64,000 nt of DNA, from NCBI RefSeq assembly GCF_014202335.1, contig NZ_JACHGP010000001.1, positions 171,804 to 235,803 of the forward strand, in the 5' to 3' direction. Source of the DNA: Mycobacterium sp. AZCC_0083. GTDB lineage: Bacteria; Actinomycetota; Actinomycetes; Mycobacteriales; Mycobacteriaceae. Positions 1-10,349 of this stretch are shown piece by piece. Under the pieces are notes generated by a model. That model was not told the origin of the DNA. It saw nothing but the letters and a program-made list of their open reading frames with translations, and made no database searches. Position numbers and translations under genes: made by a program. Position 1 is the stretch's first letter; the number at the start of each line of letters is the position of its first letter.

Positions 1-2340
1 GGAGAAGCCGTTGGCCTTCATCCCGTCGGAGAAGCCCTCGTACTCCTTGTCGAGCACTTCACGCTTCTTCTTGCCCATGGCCTTGCGCAGAATGTCTGCT
101 CGGGCCAGTGAGTAGCTCGCCACCTTCTGCGCGATGCGCATGATCTGTTCCTGATAGACGATCAGACCGTGGGTCTCGGCCAGGATCTCTTCGAGGGGTT
201 CGGCCAGCTCGGGGTGGATGGGCTTGATCGCCTGCCGGTTGTTCTTGCGGTCGGCGTAGTCGTTGTGGGCGTTCACGCCCATCGGACCTGGCCGGTACAG
301 CGCAATGACGGCGACGACGTCCTCGAACTCGGTCGGCTGCATGCGGCGCAGCAGATCGCGCATCGGCCCGCCGTCCAGCTGGAACACGCCGAGCGTGTCA
401 CCGCGGCCGAGCAGTTCGTAGGTCGCGGGATCGTCGAGCGGCACCGCGTCGAGGTCGAGGTCGATGCCCCGGTTCGCCTTGATGTTCTCGATGGCGTCGC
501 CGATGATCGTCAGGTTCCGCAGGCCGAGGAAGTCCATCTTGAGCAGGCCGATGGCCTCACACGATGGATAATCCCAGCCGGTGATGACGGCACCGTCCTG
601 CGGCCGCTTCCACAGCGGAATCGACTCGATGAGCGGTTCGGAGCTCATGATCACCGCGCAGGCGTGCACGCCTGCGTTGCGGACCAGACCCTCCAGGCCG
701 CGGGCGGTCTCGTAGATGGTGCGCACGTCGGGATCGGTGTCGATCAGGGCGCGGACCTCGGCGGCCTCCTTGTACCGCTCGTGGTTGGGATCGGTGATAC
801 CCGCCACCGAGATGTCCTTGGCCATGATCGGCGGCGGAAGCGCCTTCGTGATGCGGTCGGCGATGGCGAAACCGGGTTGCCCGTAGTGCACGCGGGCCGA
901 ATCCTTCAGTGCCGCCTTCGTCTTGATGGTGCCGAAGGTGATGACCTGCGCGACCCGGTCGCTGCCCCACTTGTTCGCCGCGTAGCGCAGCATCTCGCCG
1001 CGACGACGGTCGTCGAAGTCGATGTCGATATCGGGCATCGACGCGCGTTCCGGGTTGAGGAACCGCTCGAACAGCAGCCCGTACTTGATGGGGTCGATGT
1101 TCGTGATGCCCATGGCGTACGCGACCAGCGACCCCGCCGCCGACCCGCGGCCTGGCCCCACCCTGATGTCGACCGACCTCGCGTACTCGATCAGGTCGGC
1201 GACGATCAGGAAGTAGGACGGGTACCCCTTGTCGCAGATGACCGTGCTCTCGTACTCGGCGCGATCCACGTACTCCTGGGGCACCCCTGACGGGAAACGG
1301 CGCGCTAGCCCGGCGGCGACCTCGTGGCGCAGCCAGCACGCCTGATCGTGGCCGTCGGGCACCGGGAAGACCGGCATCCGGTCCTTGGGCGCCCAGACGT
1401 CGGCGTAGGACTGCACCCGCTCGGCGATCAGCAGCGTCGAGTCGCACGCTTCTGGGACCTCGGCGTCCCACAGCGCGCGCATCTCGGTGGCCGACTTCAG
1501 GTAGTAACCGTCGCCGTCGAACTTGAACCGGTTCGGGTCCGACAGCGTCTTGCCGGTCTGTATGCAGAGCAGTGCCTCGTGGTTGTGGGAGGCCTCGCGC
1601 GTCACGTAGTGGCAGTCGTTGGTCGCCAGCGCCGGGATGCCGAGCTTGCGGCCGACCTCCAAAAGGCCCTCGCGCACCCGGCGCTCGATGGACAATCCGT
1701 GGTCCATCAGCTCCAGGAAGTAGTTCTCGGCCCCGAAGATCTCGCGCCACGTGGCCGCCGACTCCAGCGCCTCGCGGTCGTGGCCGAGCCGCAGCCGGGT
1801 CTGCACCTCACCCGACGGGCAACCCGTGGTGGCGATGATGCCCTCGTGGTGTTCGGCGATGATCTCGGCGTCCATCCGCGACCACTTGCCCAGTTGGCCC
1901 TCGAACGATGCCCGCGACGACAGCTTGAACAGGTTGCGCAGGCCGGTCGCGTTCTCGGCGACCATGGTCAGGTGGGTGTAGGACCCGCTACCCGAGATGT
2001 CGTCGGACTTCTGGCTGGGATCACCCCACAGGACGCGCTTGGTGTCGAACCGCGATGCAGGCGCGATGTAGGCCTCGACGCCGATGATCGGTTTGATGCC
2101 CACATCGGTTGCCGCGTTGTAGAACTCGCTGGCACCGAACATGTTGCCGTGGTCGGTCATCCCGATGGCGGGCATCTCAAGGCGTTGAGCCTCGGCCAGC
2201 ATCGGCTTGACCTTCGCGGCCCCGTCCAGCATGGAGTATTCGGTGTGATTGTGGAGGTGCACGAACGACCCGCGATGAGCGCCTGCGCGAGGAGCTGATG
2301 ACGCTGGAGCGCTTGCACGAAGAGGAGACGACTCAGCCAT
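1..2340 (-). CDS. dnaE1: DNA polymerase III alpha subunit DnaE1 (N-terminal 780 residues, runs off the window)
   Basis: Replicative polymerase subunit that extends DNA at the fork. Translating the minus strand from the ATG at 2340 gives an uninterrupted frame to base 1. The PHP domain opens with HLHNHTEYS at residues 28-36; in mycobacteria this domain is known to be the proofreading 3'-5' exonuclease. The polymerase palm carries PDIDIDFDD with presumed catalytic Asp439 and Asp441, and a third Asp603 in KMDFLGL. Mycobacterial DnaE1 is about 1180 residues, so the C-terminal third (tau/beta contacts, OB fold) lies outside. The coding strand ends inside the fingers region. Position downstream of the lspA/Rv1540-like genes agrees with M. 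tuberculosis. Confidence 0.97.
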   Translation of the reverse strand, partial: MAESSPLRASAPASSAPRAGAHRGSFVHLHNHTEYSMLDGAAKVKPMLAEAQRLEMPAIGMTDHGNMFGASEFYNAATDVGIKPIIGVEAYIAPASRFDTKRVLWGDPSQKSDDISGSGSYTHLTMVAENATGLRNLFKLSSRASFEGQLGKWSRMDAEIIAEHHEGIIATTGCPSGEVQTRLRLGHDREALESAATWREIFGAENYFLELMDHGLSIERRVREGLLEVGRKLGIPALATNDCHYVTREASHNHEALLCIQTGKTLSDPNRFKFDGDGYYLKSATEMRALWDAEVPEACDSTLLIAERVQSYADVWAPKDRMPVFPVPDGHDQACWLRHEVAAGLARRFPSGVPQEYVDRAEYESTVICDKGYPSYFLIVADLIEYARSVDIRVGPGRGSAAGSLVAYAMGITNIDPIKYGLLFERFLNPERASMPDIDIDFDDRRRGEMLRYAANKWGSDRVAQVITFGTIKTKAALKDSARVHYGQPGFAIADRITKALPPPIMAKDISVAGITDPNHERYKEAAEVRALIDTDPDVRTIYETARGLEGLVRNAGVHACAVIMSSEPLIESIPLWKRPQDGAVITGWDYPSCEAIGLLKMDFLGLRNLTIIGDAIENIKANRGIDLDLDAVPLDDPATYELLGRGDTLGVFQLDGGPMRDLLRRMQPTEFEDVVAVIALYRPGPMGVNAHNDYADRKNNRQAIKPIHPELAEPLEEILAETHGLIVYQEQIMRIAQKVASYSLARADILRKAMGKKKREVLDKEYEGFSDGMKANGFS

Positions 2341-2364
2341 AGGAGGGTCAGTCTATGGCGGCCC

Positions 2365-3057
2365 TCAGACAGCGCTCGGCGTGTCGCGGAACGTGTCGCT
2401 GCGATTCGTCGGCTCGCTCGTACCGTTCAGCAATCCGTGCGAAAGCAACCGGGACAGTTGCTTGGTTATCGATCCAAGTCCGGCCTGAGTGTGGATGAAA
2501 CCGGCGTGCAGGCCGACCCCCCACAGCACGGCATGCAGCATGTCGGCGATCGGCGTCACCAACGTGTCGGCCTCCAGCTCACCCCGGGACTTCGCGTCTG
2601 CGAGCAGTGACTCGAGGAAGCTCAGCAGAGCGCCGTTCGCGCCGACCTGCAATATGGGGTTGCGGGTGGACTCCAGTCGCGCGCTGACCAGGAACGCGAG
2701 CCGGGAACGGTCAAGGCGATCGACCTCGAGGATTCCCGAGACCAGCGTCGTCAGCTGGTCGATCAGCGTGTTCTTGCGCCTCGCTGCATCAATGCATTCG
2801 GCCATCGCATCACCCGCCTGGTCGACCAGCATCGCGTAGATCTGCTCGCGCGAATCGAAGTAGTAGTGCAGGGTGGGCCGGCTCAGGTCGGCGGCGGCGG
2901 CGATCGCCTGGAAGGTGGCCGCGTGGTAGCCGCGTTCGCTGATCACCTGACGTGCTGCCCTCAGGATGCGATTGCGGGTCTCGGCCGAGTCGGAGCCCGT
3001 CGGGCGGCCACGGCGCCGCCGGGCAACCGGTAGCGACTTCGCATCGAGTTGCGGCAT
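2365..3057 (-). CDS. TetR/AcrR family transcriptional regulator
   Basis: A 230-residue DNA-binding repressor. After a basic N-terminal stretch (RRRRGRPTG), the TetR HTH runs from about residue 25 to 72: residues such as TRNRILRAAR, then ATFQAIAAAADLSRPTLHYYF, fit the helix-turn-helix and following helix. The C-terminal half (about 80-215) is the variable ligand and dimer domain, so no ligand can be named. It lies between the ECF sigma operon and dnaE1, transcribed in the same direction as dnaE1. A 10-bp palindrome lies just upstream and could be its own operator. The last residues are polar and low in conservation value. Confidence 0.9.
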   Translation of the reverse strand: MPQLDAKSLPVARRRRGRPTGSDSAETRNRILRAARQVISERGYHAATFQAIAAAADLSRPTLHYYFDSREQIYAMLVDQAGDAMAECIDAARRKNTLIDQLTTLVSGILEVDRLDRSRLAFLVSARLESTRNPILQVGANGALLSFLESLLADAKSRGELEADTLVTPIADMLHAVLWGVGLHAGFIHTQAGLGSITKQLSRLLSHGLLNGTSEPTNRSDTFRDTPSAV

Positions 3058-3109
3058 GTCCCCGACCTCACCAGCGAGCCGAATGGTGCTCGCCTGGCAA
3101 ACCGTATGA

Positions 3110-3119
3110 CATAGCTATG
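3110..3119. promoter_or_regulatory. Perfect 10-bp palindrome upstream of the TetR gene
   Basis: CATAGCTATG is a perfect palindrome in the 68-bp gap between the TetR gene and the sigma-factor gene. Such short palindromes upstream of TetR genes are often autoregulatory operators, but the site is short and binding is inferred only. Confidence 0.3.
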
Positions 3120-3125
3120 GGCGGG

Positions 3126-4415
3126 TCAACCCGAGACCTGTCGCAAACATCGTGCGAGGTATTCGGCGACGCCGGGGTCCGACGTCGCCTCGATCGCGCG
3201 ACGATAGCCACGCGCGGCCTCGTCGACGCGTCCCGCCCTGGCCAGCAGGTGTGCCCGCACCGCCCACGCGGGCTGGAACCGTTCGATGGCCGAATCGGTC
3301 AGTGCGTCCAAGGCTTGCAATCCCGCAGCAGGCCCGTCGATCTCGCCGTCCAGCGCGGCAAGGGCGACCTCGGCGCCAAGGGACGGCGCCGTCCGCACCA
3401 GCGCGCGGTGCAGGGTGCGCAGCGTCTCGGCGTCCACCGGCCCGCGGGTGACGCGACTGCAGTGCGCGGACTGGATGGCGGCTTCGTACTGGAATCGGCC
3501 GGGGCGGTGCTGCGCGTACGCCCGCGCCAGCAGCGCCTCTCCGCGGGAGATCATGGCGGCGTCCCACCGGGTGACGTCCTGGTCCTCGAGCGGCACGAAG
3601 CATCCGTCCTCCGCACGCCTGGCCGGCCTGCGGGCTTCCGACAGGCACGTGAGCGCCGCGAGGCCTAGCACCTCCGGCTCGTCGGGCAGGAGGTCGGCGA
3701 GCACGAGGGCGAGGTGGACGGCCTCGGCTGACAGCGATTCGATGGCCGGAGCCGCCCCGGCGGCGACAGTGGACGCTGAGCCCTGCGGCACCAACTGCCA
3801 GTCGATGGCGTACGCCCCGTACACGGCTTCCAGTACCGCGGGCAGGCGCTCGGCGAGCTGTTCGCGATCGGGCATCTCGAAGGGGATGCCGGTGTCCCGG
3901 ATGCGCCTCTTCGCGCGCACCAGGCGCTGCGCCATGGCCGCGGGCTCCACCGCGAAGGCGGCAGCGATGGCCGCGGCATCCACGCCGAGCACCACCTGCA
4001 GCATCAGCGGCGTACGGACCGATGCCCCGATGGCCGGATGGGCGCAGACCAGCATCAGCTCGAGCCTGCGGTCGGGGATGTCGGACCCGATGGGTTCGTC
4101 GAATGTGCCGAATTCGTCCTTGTCCCAATCTATTTCGTCGAGTGGCCGACTGGTCTGCCTGGCCGCCGACTTCCACACGTCGCGGAGCCGGTTGCGCGCG
4201 ACGACCAGCAGCCAGGCCTCCGGGTTGTCGGCGACGCCGTCGTCGGGCCAGCGCGTCAACGCCCGCTCGACGGCATCGGCCAACGCGTCCTCCGCGGCCG
4301 CGATGTCGCGGCCTGGCGCGGCGAGCAGCGCCAACAGCCGGCCGTACGACTCGCGAACGACCCCGGCGAGTGCCGAGGCCGCCCGCGATCGCTGAGCGTT
4401 CAGGGGTTGTACCAC
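3126..4415 (-). CDS. ECF42-type RNA polymerase sigma factor with long C-terminal extension
   Basis: Sigma-70 family factor of the extracytoplasmic-function class. Region 2 is visible near the N terminus (AAEDALADAVERALTRWP, then NPEAWLLVVARNRLRDVWKS) and region 4 follows (VLGVDAAAIAAAFAV, MAQRLVRAKRRIRD). The remaining 230 or so residues are a helical, TPR-like extension (LDALTDSAIERFQPAWAVRAHLL) found in the ECF42 group. A GTG at 4415 overlaps the end of the upstream YCII gene by 16 bp; the frame stays open further upstream to 4496 and a CTG at 4403 overlaps the stop, so the start is uncertain. ECF42 factors are known to pair with a DGPF/YCII protein, exactly as here, instead of an anti-sigma factor. 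Confidence 0.88.
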   Translation of the reverse strand: MVQPLNAQRSRAASALAGVVRESYGRLLALLAAPGRDIAAAEDALADAVERALTRWPDDGVADNPEAWLLVVARNRLRDVWKSAARQTSRPLDEIDWDKDEFGTFDEPIGSDIPDRRLELMLVCAHPAIGASVRTPLMLQVVLGVDAAAIAAAFAVEPAAMAQRLVRAKRRIRDTGIPFEMPDREQLAERLPAVLEAVYGAYAIDWQLVPQGSASTVAAGAAPAIESLSAEAVHLALVLADLLPDEPEVLGLAALTCLSEARRPARRAEDGCFVPLEDQDVTRWDAAMISRGEALLARAYAQHRPGRFQYEAAIQSAHCSRVTRGPVDAETLRTLHRALVRTAPSLGAEVALAALDGEIDGPAAGLQALDALTDSAIERFQPAWAVRAHLLARAGRVDEAARGYRRAIEATSDPGVAEYLARCLRQVSG

Positions 4416-4777
4416 CCGCGTCCGGGGGCGTACGTCCTTGCCACCGGCCGGATCTCGACCGATCCCCAGCCGTTGGCCGGGTTGCGCTGAGCCCACTTCA
4501 GCGCGTCGTCGAGGTTGGGCACGTCGATGACGAAGATGCCGCCGAGCTTCTCCTTGGTGTCGGCAAACGGACCGTCCTGGATCTCGGGTGCGCCGTTGCG
4601 CGCCGTCACCGTCGTGGTGGCATCGACGGTGTCGAGCACCTCGGTGGTGATCAGGACTCCGGCCGCCGACAAGTCGTCGGCATACGCCGCGAACGCCGCC
4701 ATCGCAGGCGCCATGTCCTCCTCGGTCAGACCGATCGAGGAACCTTCCTGGTAATGCATGAGCAGGCAGTAACGCAT
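4400..4777 (-). CDS. YCII-related (DGPF domain) protein, partner of the ECF sigma factor
   Basis: A 125-residue ferredoxin-fold protein starting MRYCLLMHYQEG. The diagnostic DGPF motif is present (EIQDGPFADTKEKLGG), followed by the usual FVIDVPNLDDALKWA helix and a C-terminal EIRPV strand. This family (COG3795) is encoded directly upstream of ECF42 sigma factors in many actinobacteria and proteobacteria; its biochemical role is not settled. Here it overlaps the start of the sigma gene, so the two are co-translated. An in-frame extension of 23 residues upstream (from 4846) looks unlike the family and was not used. Confidence 0.9.
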   Translation of the reverse strand: MRYCLLMHYQEGSSIGLTEEDMAPAMAAFAAYADDLSAAGVLITTEVLDTVDATTTVTARNGAPEIQDGPFADTKEKLGGIFVIDVPNLDDALKWAQRNPANGWGSVEIRPVARTYAPGRGWYNP

Positions 4778-4808
4778 GATGTCGTCCTTGTCGTCGCGAG
4801 TGATGCTT

Positions 4809-5747
4809 TCATCGTGATGACGATTCAGGTGCGGGCAGATCGACATCGCAGGAAACTGGATCCGCGGGTTTCTTGCGCAACGCGTCGATCGTCATCACCA
4901 CCAGCGCCACCCAGATGAGGGCGAAGCCGATCCACCGGCCAACGGGCATCGGCTCGTGACCGATCAGGACTCCCAAGGCCATCTGCATGGCGGGGTTGAG
5001 GTAGAACAGCAGGCCCGTGGTGATCAGCGGGAGCCGCTGCGCGGCGGCGGCGAAGAACAGCAACGGTATCGCCGTGACGGGGCCTGCCAACATCACGAGC
5101 AGGGCGTGCCCAGTCCCGTAGTGCAGGAAGTGCCCCTGGCCAAGCACGGCGAGCACGATCAGGTATCCGCCCGCCAGCGGCAGCGCCAGGAAGGTCTCGA
5201 CGGCAACGCTCACCCTGGGATCGGCCACCACCACCTTCTTCACCAGGCCGTACAGCGCAAACGACGCGGCAAGCCCGACCGCGACGTACGGCGGCGCCCC
5301 GACCTCCACGATGAGGATCACCACCGCGACCACAGCGAGCAATAGCGCAAACAGCTGCCATCGCCCGATGCGCTCGCGGAACACCAGCACGCCGAGCGCC
5401 ACCGTGACGAGCGGGTTGATGAAGTAGCCAAGCGCGGCGTCGACGACGTGACCGTGCGTCACGGCCCAGATGTAGACGCCCCAGTTGATCGAGATCAGCA
5501 CGGACGCCGCCAGCAGCTGGAACCAGGCGCGCACGCCGAGCCGCCGCAAATCACCGAGGCGGCGCGCCGCGACGAGGACGAGGAACAGACTCGCCGCGCT
5601 CCACACGATGCGGTGGGCGAGTACCTCGAACGATCCGGCGGGCAGCAGCAGCGGGAAGAACAACGGAAACAGGCCCCACGAGACGAAGGCGCCTGCGCCG
5701 AACAACATGCCCGACCGGCGGGTGCGCGGTTCTGGGTCGCCACTCAC
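4809..5747 (-). CDS. rarD: RarD/EamA family membrane transporter
   Basis: Ten-helix drug/metabolite-type permease of the RarD group (about 300 residues; 312 here). Hydrophobic helices alternate through the protein, starting [18 protein letters not shown]; the family-typical stretch HRIVWS follows, then [12 protein letters not shown] and LGYFINPL. The second EamA repeat contains [10 protein letters not shown] and [12 protein letters not shown]. The substrate is unknown in actinobacteria. The chosen GTG overlaps the stop codon of the pseudouridine synthase by 4 bp (GTGA); an ATG 13 codons downstream is the alternative. The gene is last in a lspA-rlu-rarD string. Confidence 0.9.
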   Translation of the reverse strand: MSGDPEPRTRRSGMLFGAGAFVSWGLFPLFFPLLLPAGSFEVLAHRIVWSAASLFLVLVAARRLGDLRRLGVRAWFQLLAASVLISINWGVYIWAVTHGHVVDAALGYFINPLVTVALGVLVFRERIGRWQLFALLLAVVAVVILIVEVGAPPYVAVGLAASFALYGLVKKVVVADPRVSVAVETFLALPLAGGYLIVLAVLGQGHFLHYGTGHALLVMLAGPVTAIPLLFFAAAAQRLPLITTGLLFYLNPAMQMALGVLIGHEPMPVGRWIGFALIWVALVVMTIDALRKKPADPVSCDVDLPAPESSSR

Positions 5748-6673
5748 GATTCGTGGTGGCGCAACAGGTCGAGCGCATGCTGCAGGTCCGCCGGGTACGG
5801 ACTGGTGATCTCGACGCGCCGCCCGTCGGCAGGATGGGCAAACGCCAGCGACCGCGCATGCAGCCATTGCCGTTCCAGCCCAAGCCGTTTCGCCAACGTC
5901 GGATCGGCGCCGTAGGTCAGGTCGCCGCAGCACGGATGGTGTAGTGCCGAGAAGTGCACCCGGATCTGGTGTGTGCGACCGGTTTCCAGATGGACGTCGA
6001 GCAGGCTGGCGGCCTGGTGCGCCTCCACCGTGTCGTAGTGCGTGATGCTGTGCCGCCCGCCCTCGGTGACGGCGAACTTCCAGTCGTTGCCCTTGTGCCG
6101 ACCGATCGGCGCGTCGATGGTTCCGCTGGACGGATCGGGGTGGCCCTGGACGAGCGCGTGATAGCGCTTGTCGACGGTGCGCTGCTTGAAGGCCCGCTTG
6201 AGCACCGTGTATGCGCGTTCGGAGATCGCCACCACCATCACGCCCGACGTTCCGACGTCGAGTCGGTGCACGATGCCCTGGCGTTCGTGCACGCCGGACG
6301 TGGTGATGCGGTAACCGGCGGCGGCCAGCCCGCCGAGCACGGTGGGGCCCGTCCACCCGACCGACGCGTGCGCGGCGACACCTGCGGGTTTGTCCACCGC
6401 CACGATGTCGGCGTCGGAGTACAGGACCGTCATGCCCTCGATGTCGACCGGCCGATTCTCCAGTGGCGCAGGGTCTTCTGGCAGTTTGACCTCGAGCCAC
6501 GCTCCAGCGGCCAGGCGGTCGGACTTGCCTACGGGTACGCCATCCAGCTCGACACCACCGGACTCGGCCATCGTGGCCACCGCGGTGCGGGACAAGCCGA
6601 GCAGCCGGGAAAGGCCTGCGTCGACACGCATGCCCGCCAGCCCCTCGGGGACCGGCATCGAGCGAGTGGTCAT
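5744..6673 (-). CDS. RluD/RluA-family ribosomal RNA pseudouridine synthase (Rv1540-like)
   Basis: Isomerises uridine to pseudouridine in 23S rRNA. An N-terminal S4 domain (residues 16-64: [30 protein letters not shown]) precedes the catalytic domain. The signature HRLDVGTSG gives catalytic Asp139, and later motifs [23 protein letters not shown] and RQWLHARSL are typical. Length 309 matches the family. ATG at 6673 overlaps the lspA stop as ATGA, so translation is coupled. In M. tuberculosis the same lspA-Rv1540 pair is seen. The exact target uridine cannot be read from sequence. Confidence 0.93.
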   Translation of the reverse strand: MTTRSMPVPEGLAGMRVDAGLSRLLGLSRTAVATMAESGGVELDGVPVGKSDRLAAGAWLEVKLPEDPAPLENRPVDIEGMTVLYSDADIVAVDKPAGVAAHASVGWTGPTVLGGLAAAGYRITTSGVHERQGIVHRLDVGTSGVMVVAISERAYTVLKRAFKQRTVDKRYHALVQGHPDPSSGTIDAPIGRHKGNDWKFAVTEGGRHSITHYDTVEAHQAASLLDVHLETGRTHQIRVHFSALHHPCCGDLTYGADPTLAKRLGLERQWLHARSLAFAHPADGRRVEITSPYPADLQHALDLLRHHES

Positions 6674-7290
6674 CAGGACGGTTCTGGCTCGTCGGCAGGC
6701 CGGGGCTGGCCGGCTTCGTCTGATGCGCCGTCCGGCTTGCGCCGCCCATCGGTATCGAAGTCGTAGCCGAACAGGGACAACCCGACCAACAGGATCGCCC
6801 CGCCCACCACGGCGGGGTCGGCGACGTTGAACACCGGCCACCAGCCGACGGAGAAGAAGTCGACGACGTGGCCGCGCAGCGGGCCCGGGGAGCGGAAGAA
6901 CCGGTCCACCAGATTGCCGAGCGCACCACCGAGGATCATCCCCAGCCCCAGCGCCCACCACGGCGAGACCAGCCGTCGTCCCATCCAGGCGATGCCGATC
7001 ACCACCCCGGTGGCGACCAGCGTGAGCACCCAGGTGTAGCCGGTGGCCATCGAGAACGCCGCGCCCGAGTTGCGCACCAACGTCCAGGTCACGGTGTCGC
7101 CGATGATCGGCACCGGCTGTCCAGGGGTGAGCAGCCTTACCGCAAGCACCTTGGTCACGACGTCCAATGCGAGCACCACGGCGGCGACCGAAAGCAGCAG
7201 GCGCAGGCGACGCCGCGAGGACCGCGGTGGGGTTTCCCCGTCGGCGGTCACTGGCTCGGCCGAGCCCGTTGATTCATCAGTCACTCCCAC
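6673..7290 (-). CDS. lspA: Lipoprotein signal peptidase (signal peptidase II)
   Basis: Inner-membrane aspartic protease that cuts signal peptides from prolipoproteins after diacylglyceryl transfer. Four hydrophobic helices follow a polar 28-residue cytoplasmic N terminus. Catalytic dyad residues are Asp129 in [12 protein letters not shown] and Asp158 in VFNVADPA; the conserved NSGAAFS box sits at residues 74-80. At 205 residues it fits mycobacterial LspA. It is divergent from the asparaginase gene and heads a three-gene overlapping string. The C-terminal tail after residue 175 is charged and probably cytoplasmic. Confidence 0.96.
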   Translation of the reverse strand: MGVTDESTGSAEPVTADGETPPRSSRRRLRLLLSVAAVVLALDVVTKVLAVRLLTPGQPVPIIGDTVTWTLVRNSGAAFSMATGYTWVLTLVATGVVIGIAWMGRRLVSPWWALGLGMILGGALGNLVDRFFRSPGPLRGHVVDFFSVGWWPVFNVADPAVVGGAILLVGLSLFGYDFDTDGRRKPDGASDEAGQPRPADEPEPS

Positions 7291-7325
7291 ATCATTCCAA
7301 AGTGGCGATGGTGAACAATCGCCGC

Positions 7326-8237
7326 ATGAGCCGCGTCGTCATCATCACCACCGGCGGCACCATCGCCACCAGCACGGGCGACGACGGTGTCGCACGGCCC
7401 ACCCGCACCGGAAGCGACCTGATCGCGGGCCTCGAAACCGACGATCTCGACGTCGTCGACCTGCTCTCCGTCGACAGTTCCGAGTTGACTCCTGCCGACT
7501 GGGACGCGATCGGTTCGGCCACCGCGTCGGCGATCGAGTCTGGCGCCGACGGTGTGGTGATCGCGCACGGCACCGACACGATGGAGGAGACCGCGCTGTG
7601 GTTGGCGCTCACCTACGGCGGCGACGAACCCGTGGTGCTGACCGGGGCGATGCGCAGCGCCGACGCCCCTGATCCCGACGGGCCGAGGAACCTGCGCGAC
7701 GCGGTGGCGCTGGCGGCGAACCCCGCGGTCCGGGGCAAGGGCGTGCTGGTCAGCTTCGGCGGGCGGGTGCTTCAACCGCTGGGCATGCACAAGTCCGCAA
7801 GCCGCGACCTGCACGGTTTCACGGGCACCGAGCTCTCCGACGCATCGGCCGAGCGGGTGTTCCTCGGCCCCCTGTCGGCCGTTGCGGCACCGCGGGTGGA
7901 CATCGTCGCCGCCTACGCGGGCAGCGACGCGGTGGCGCTGGACGCCTTCGTGGCGGCCGGTGCGCGCGGTGTGGTGCTCGAGGCCGTCGGCGCGGGGAAC
8001 GCAGGCCCTGCGGTGGTCGATGGCGTGCGACGGCACTGCCACGACGGCGTGGTGGTGGCGCTGTCGACCCGGGTACCCGGTGGGCACGTCAGGGCCAGCT
8101 ACGGGCCGGGCCGCGCACTGGTGGACGCCGGGGCAGTGGTGGTTCCTCGGCTGCGACCGTCGCAGGCCCGGGTACTGCTGATGGCGACGCTCGCCGGGGG
8201 CGCATCCGTCGGCGATGTCTTCGAGAAATGGGGCTGA
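7326..8237 (+). CDS. ansA: L-asparaginase
   Basis: Hydrolyses asparagine to aspartate and ammonia. Both active-site threonine motifs are present: TTGGTIA with Thr12 near the N terminus, and HGTDTMEET with Thr83-Asp84. VVLTGAMR and the [10 protein letters not shown] stretch are also typical of the bacterial type I/II fold. No signal peptide is seen, so a cytosolic enzyme is likely. Start chosen at ATG 7326 ([11 protein letters not shown]) because it gives the standard distance to the first motif; an ATG at 7308 would add six residues. The gene is divergent from lspA, as ansA is in M. tuberculosis. Confidence 0.94.
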   Translation: MSRVVIITTGGTIATSTGDDGVARPTRTGSDLIAGLETDDLDVVDLLSVDSSELTPADWDAIGSATASAIESGADGVVIAHGTDTMEETALWLALTYGGDEPVVLTGAMRSADAPDPDGPRNLRDAVALAANPAVRGKGVLVSFGGRVLQPLGMHKSASRDLHGFTGTELSDASAERVFLGPLSAVAAPRVDIVAAYAGSDAVALDAFVAAGARGVVLEAVGAGNAGPAVVDGVRRHCHDGVVVALSTRVPGGHVRASYGPGRALVDAGAVVVPRLRPSQARVLLMATLAGGASVGDVFEKWG

Positions 8238-8242
8238 GTTCG

Positions 8243-8724
8243 ATGTGGGGCAAGAGGTTCGCATGCATCGCTGGTGCGGTGGGATTCGCGTTGGTGACGG
8301 CACCGGTCGCGCAAGCCGACCCCACAACCGACCCGCCCCGTGACGCCGAAGAACTCCACGACCTCCCGATCGCAGTTGGGCGGTACACCTCGCCTGCGGC
8401 TGGCGATTTCTACCACGTGTACTTCAAGACACCGGCGGTCGCTTCTGCGGGATCCTCCCGAACGGCGGGCCCCTCGGCTGCGACGCCGCGCCTAGCGATG
8501 CGCCGGCGGGCAGCAATCAGACCGTCGTGAACAGTTGGGGGCCTGCCGAGTACCGGCAATCGGATGCACCGTCGTTCACCCGCGACGTCGACGTCCTGCC
8601 AGAGGGATTCCGGCTGGAGAACTGGGGAGCCAGCTGCGGCATCAGGCAAAGGGGCACGGTGACCTGTACGACCTACGGGCAGCACGGGTTCACCATCTCG
8701 GCGCTCTACGGGGAGCTCTGGTAG
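8243..8724 (+). pseudogene. Secreted small Cys-containing protein gene, interrupted by a -1 frameshift
   Basis: The first frame encodes MWGKRFACIAGAVGFALV and a signal peptide ending AQA before DPTTDPP, then VYFKTP at about 8420-8434. From 8434 the plausible continuation is in another frame: GRFCGILPNGGPLGCDAAP and on to ASCGI and TCTTYGQHGF, ending at 8724. Joining the two by adding one base near 8431-8440 gives a protein of about 160 residues with an exported mature part and four cysteines. The first frame past the shift is arginine/alanine-rich and looks non-biological. Either a true pseudogene or a sequencing error. It follows ansA by 5 bp and overlaps the 3' end of dinX by 19 bp. Function unknown. 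Confidence 0.72.
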
Positions 8725-10076
8725 GTCTCCGCGGTGAGGGCCTCGACGTAGTCGGGCCAGTCCAGGCTGTCGACGGGGTTGGCCCTGCGCACGTCCGGCG
8801 TGTCGTGGGGCATGGTGTGCGCAGGCCCAGGGCCGCTGCTGCGGGTCTCGAACCGCACCGTCATCACGCCATGGCCTGCGCCCTGCACCCAGCCGTGCCC
8901 GTGGACGGTGTGGGTGACGTCGTCGCCGACCCGCCACGCCGCAGGCGGCTGCTCGACGCTGGGCGCCTGCGCCGCGGAAGGGGCAGGCAGGTCGGACGCC
9001 TCGAGCGCCTGTTCCAGATCGGGGAACAGCGATTCCTGCCGGACGTCCGAGAGCCCCGAGAACCCAACGCCGAGAAGCCGCACCGGCCCGATTTCCATCG
9101 GGTCGAGTAGCAGCCTGCGGGCGGTGCCGATCAGTGTCGAGGCATCGGTGGTGGCGTACGGCAGCGTCGCGGACCTGGTGAGCGTGCTCATGTCGGACTT
9201 CTTGAGCTTGACGGTGACGGTGCGGGCGCCGCGGCCGTCGTTCTCGAGGCGGCGATGTGCGTGCTCCCCGATGGGACCGGTGGCCTCGCGCAGTTGATCC
9301 AACGTCGTCAGGTCTTCTGCGAACGTCGACTCGGCGCTGATCTGCTTGGCCCCGGCGCGCTCCGCGACGGGGCGGGCGTCGATGCCCTTGGCCAGCTGGT
9401 GCAGTGCGGGCCCGACGGTGCCGCCGAGGATGTCGGCGACCTCGGCATCGGTCAGCGCGGCGAACGAGCCGACGGTCTCGATGCCGAGGCGATGCAGCTT
9501 CTCCTCGGCGACCGGCCCGATCCCCCACAGCTTCCGCACCGGTAGCGCCGCGAGCAGGATCGGCTCCTCGTCGCGCCGGACCACCCGGATCCCGTCCGGT
9601 TTGGCCAGTCCCGATGCGATCTTGGCGATCTGCTTTCCCGAGCCGGCTCCGACAGAGGCGACAAGGCCCGTGTCGGTGCGCACCTTCGCCCGCAGCTCTT
9701 CGCAGAACCGCTCGACGTCGTCGGCGGATGCGCCGGACAGTTCGACGGGCTCACCGAACGCCTCGTCGAACGACAGCTGCTCGAGGATCGGCACCAGCGA
9801 CCGCACGGTGGCCAGCACCCGGCCGCTGGCGACTCCGTACACCACGCCGCGCGGCGGCATCACCACCGCGGCTGCGCCGACCATCCGGCGGGCCTGGTGC
9901 ATCGGCATGGCCGACCGTGCGCCGAACACCCGCGCCTCGTAACTCGCGCCTGCCACGACGCCGCGGCCACCGAGCCCGCCGACAAGCACCGGGCGCCCCT
10001 GCAGGGTGGGGCGAGTCAACTGCTCGACGGACGCGAAGAACGCATCCATGTCGAAGTGCAGCACCCAGCGGTCCAC
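8706..10076 (-). CDS. dinX: Y-family DNA polymerase IV (DinX/DinB1)
   Basis: Translesion polymerase. Catalytic carboxylates sit in [13 protein letters not shown] (Asp9) and LSFDEAF (Asp104-Glu105). The little-finger domain ends near residue 345 and is followed by QESLF (347-351), a beta-clamp binding motif. An extra C-terminal domain from about residue 388 ([19 protein letters not shown]) is a small beta-rich fold seen in mycobacterial DinX proteins. Start taken at GTG 10076 (VDRWVLHFD), giving 456 residues against 463 in M. tuberculosis; the frame stays open upstream without family similarity. Confidence 0.94.
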   Translation of the reverse strand: MDRWVLHFDMDAFFASVEQLTRPTLQGRPVLVGGLGGRGVVAGASYEARVFGARSAMPMHQARRMVGAAAVVMPPRGVVYGVASGRVLATVRSLVPILEQLSFDEAFGEPVELSGASADDVERFCEELRAKVRTDTGLVASVGAGSGKQIAKIASGLAKPDGIRVVRRDEEPILLAALPVRKLWGIGPVAEEKLHRLGIETVGSFAALTDAEVADILGGTVGPALHQLAKGIDARPVAERAGAKQISAESTFAEDLTTLDQLREATGPIGEHAHRRLENDGRGARTVTVKLKKSDMSTLTRSATLPYATTDASTLIGTARRLLLDPMEIGPVRLLGVGFSGLSDVRQESLFPDLEQALEASDLPAPSAAQAPSVEQPPAAWRVGDDVTHTVHGHGWVQGAGHGVMTVRFETRSSGPGPAHTMPHDTPDVRRANPVDSLDWPDYVEALTAETYQSSP

Positions 10077-10109
10077 GACTGCCGATGTTAGGCAGATAGC
10101 CTGACGCGC

Positions 10110-10349
10110 ATGCCGCAACCCGCCCTCGACGTGCCGATCCGCGATGCGTCGATCCGCCTCGGGCAATTCCTGCAACTCGCCAATCTGATCGACACTGGCT
10201 CGGATGCCAAGATGGCCATCGCCGACGGGCAGGTCAGCGTCAACGGCGAGGTCGAGACCCGTCGAGGGCGCCAGCTGCACCATGGTGACACGGTCGCGTT
10301 CGGCGGCCAAACAGCCCGCGTCACCGGGCCGAGACCTACAGCGACTTGA
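10110..10349 (+). CDS. Small S4-domain RNA-binding protein (YbcJ/YaaA-like)
   Basis: A 79-residue protein that is essentially a single S4 domain: [49 protein letters not shown]. Such minimal S4 proteins bind structured RNA; their target is generally unknown. It is divergent from dinX and its last 14 bp overlap the 3' end of the converging kinase-like gene. The start ATG at 10110 is the first methionine in frame and fits the domain boundary. Confidence 0.87.
   Translation: MPQPALDVPIRDASIRLGQFLQLANLIDTGSDAKMAIADGQVSVNGEVETRRGRQLHHGDTVAFGGQTARVTGPRPTAT

Noticed and set aside
4809..6929. A 706-residue reading of the RarD frame
   Set aside because: The upstream two thirds are out-of-frame noise through the pseudouridine synthase and lspA genes; real RarD similarity starts at about 5747.
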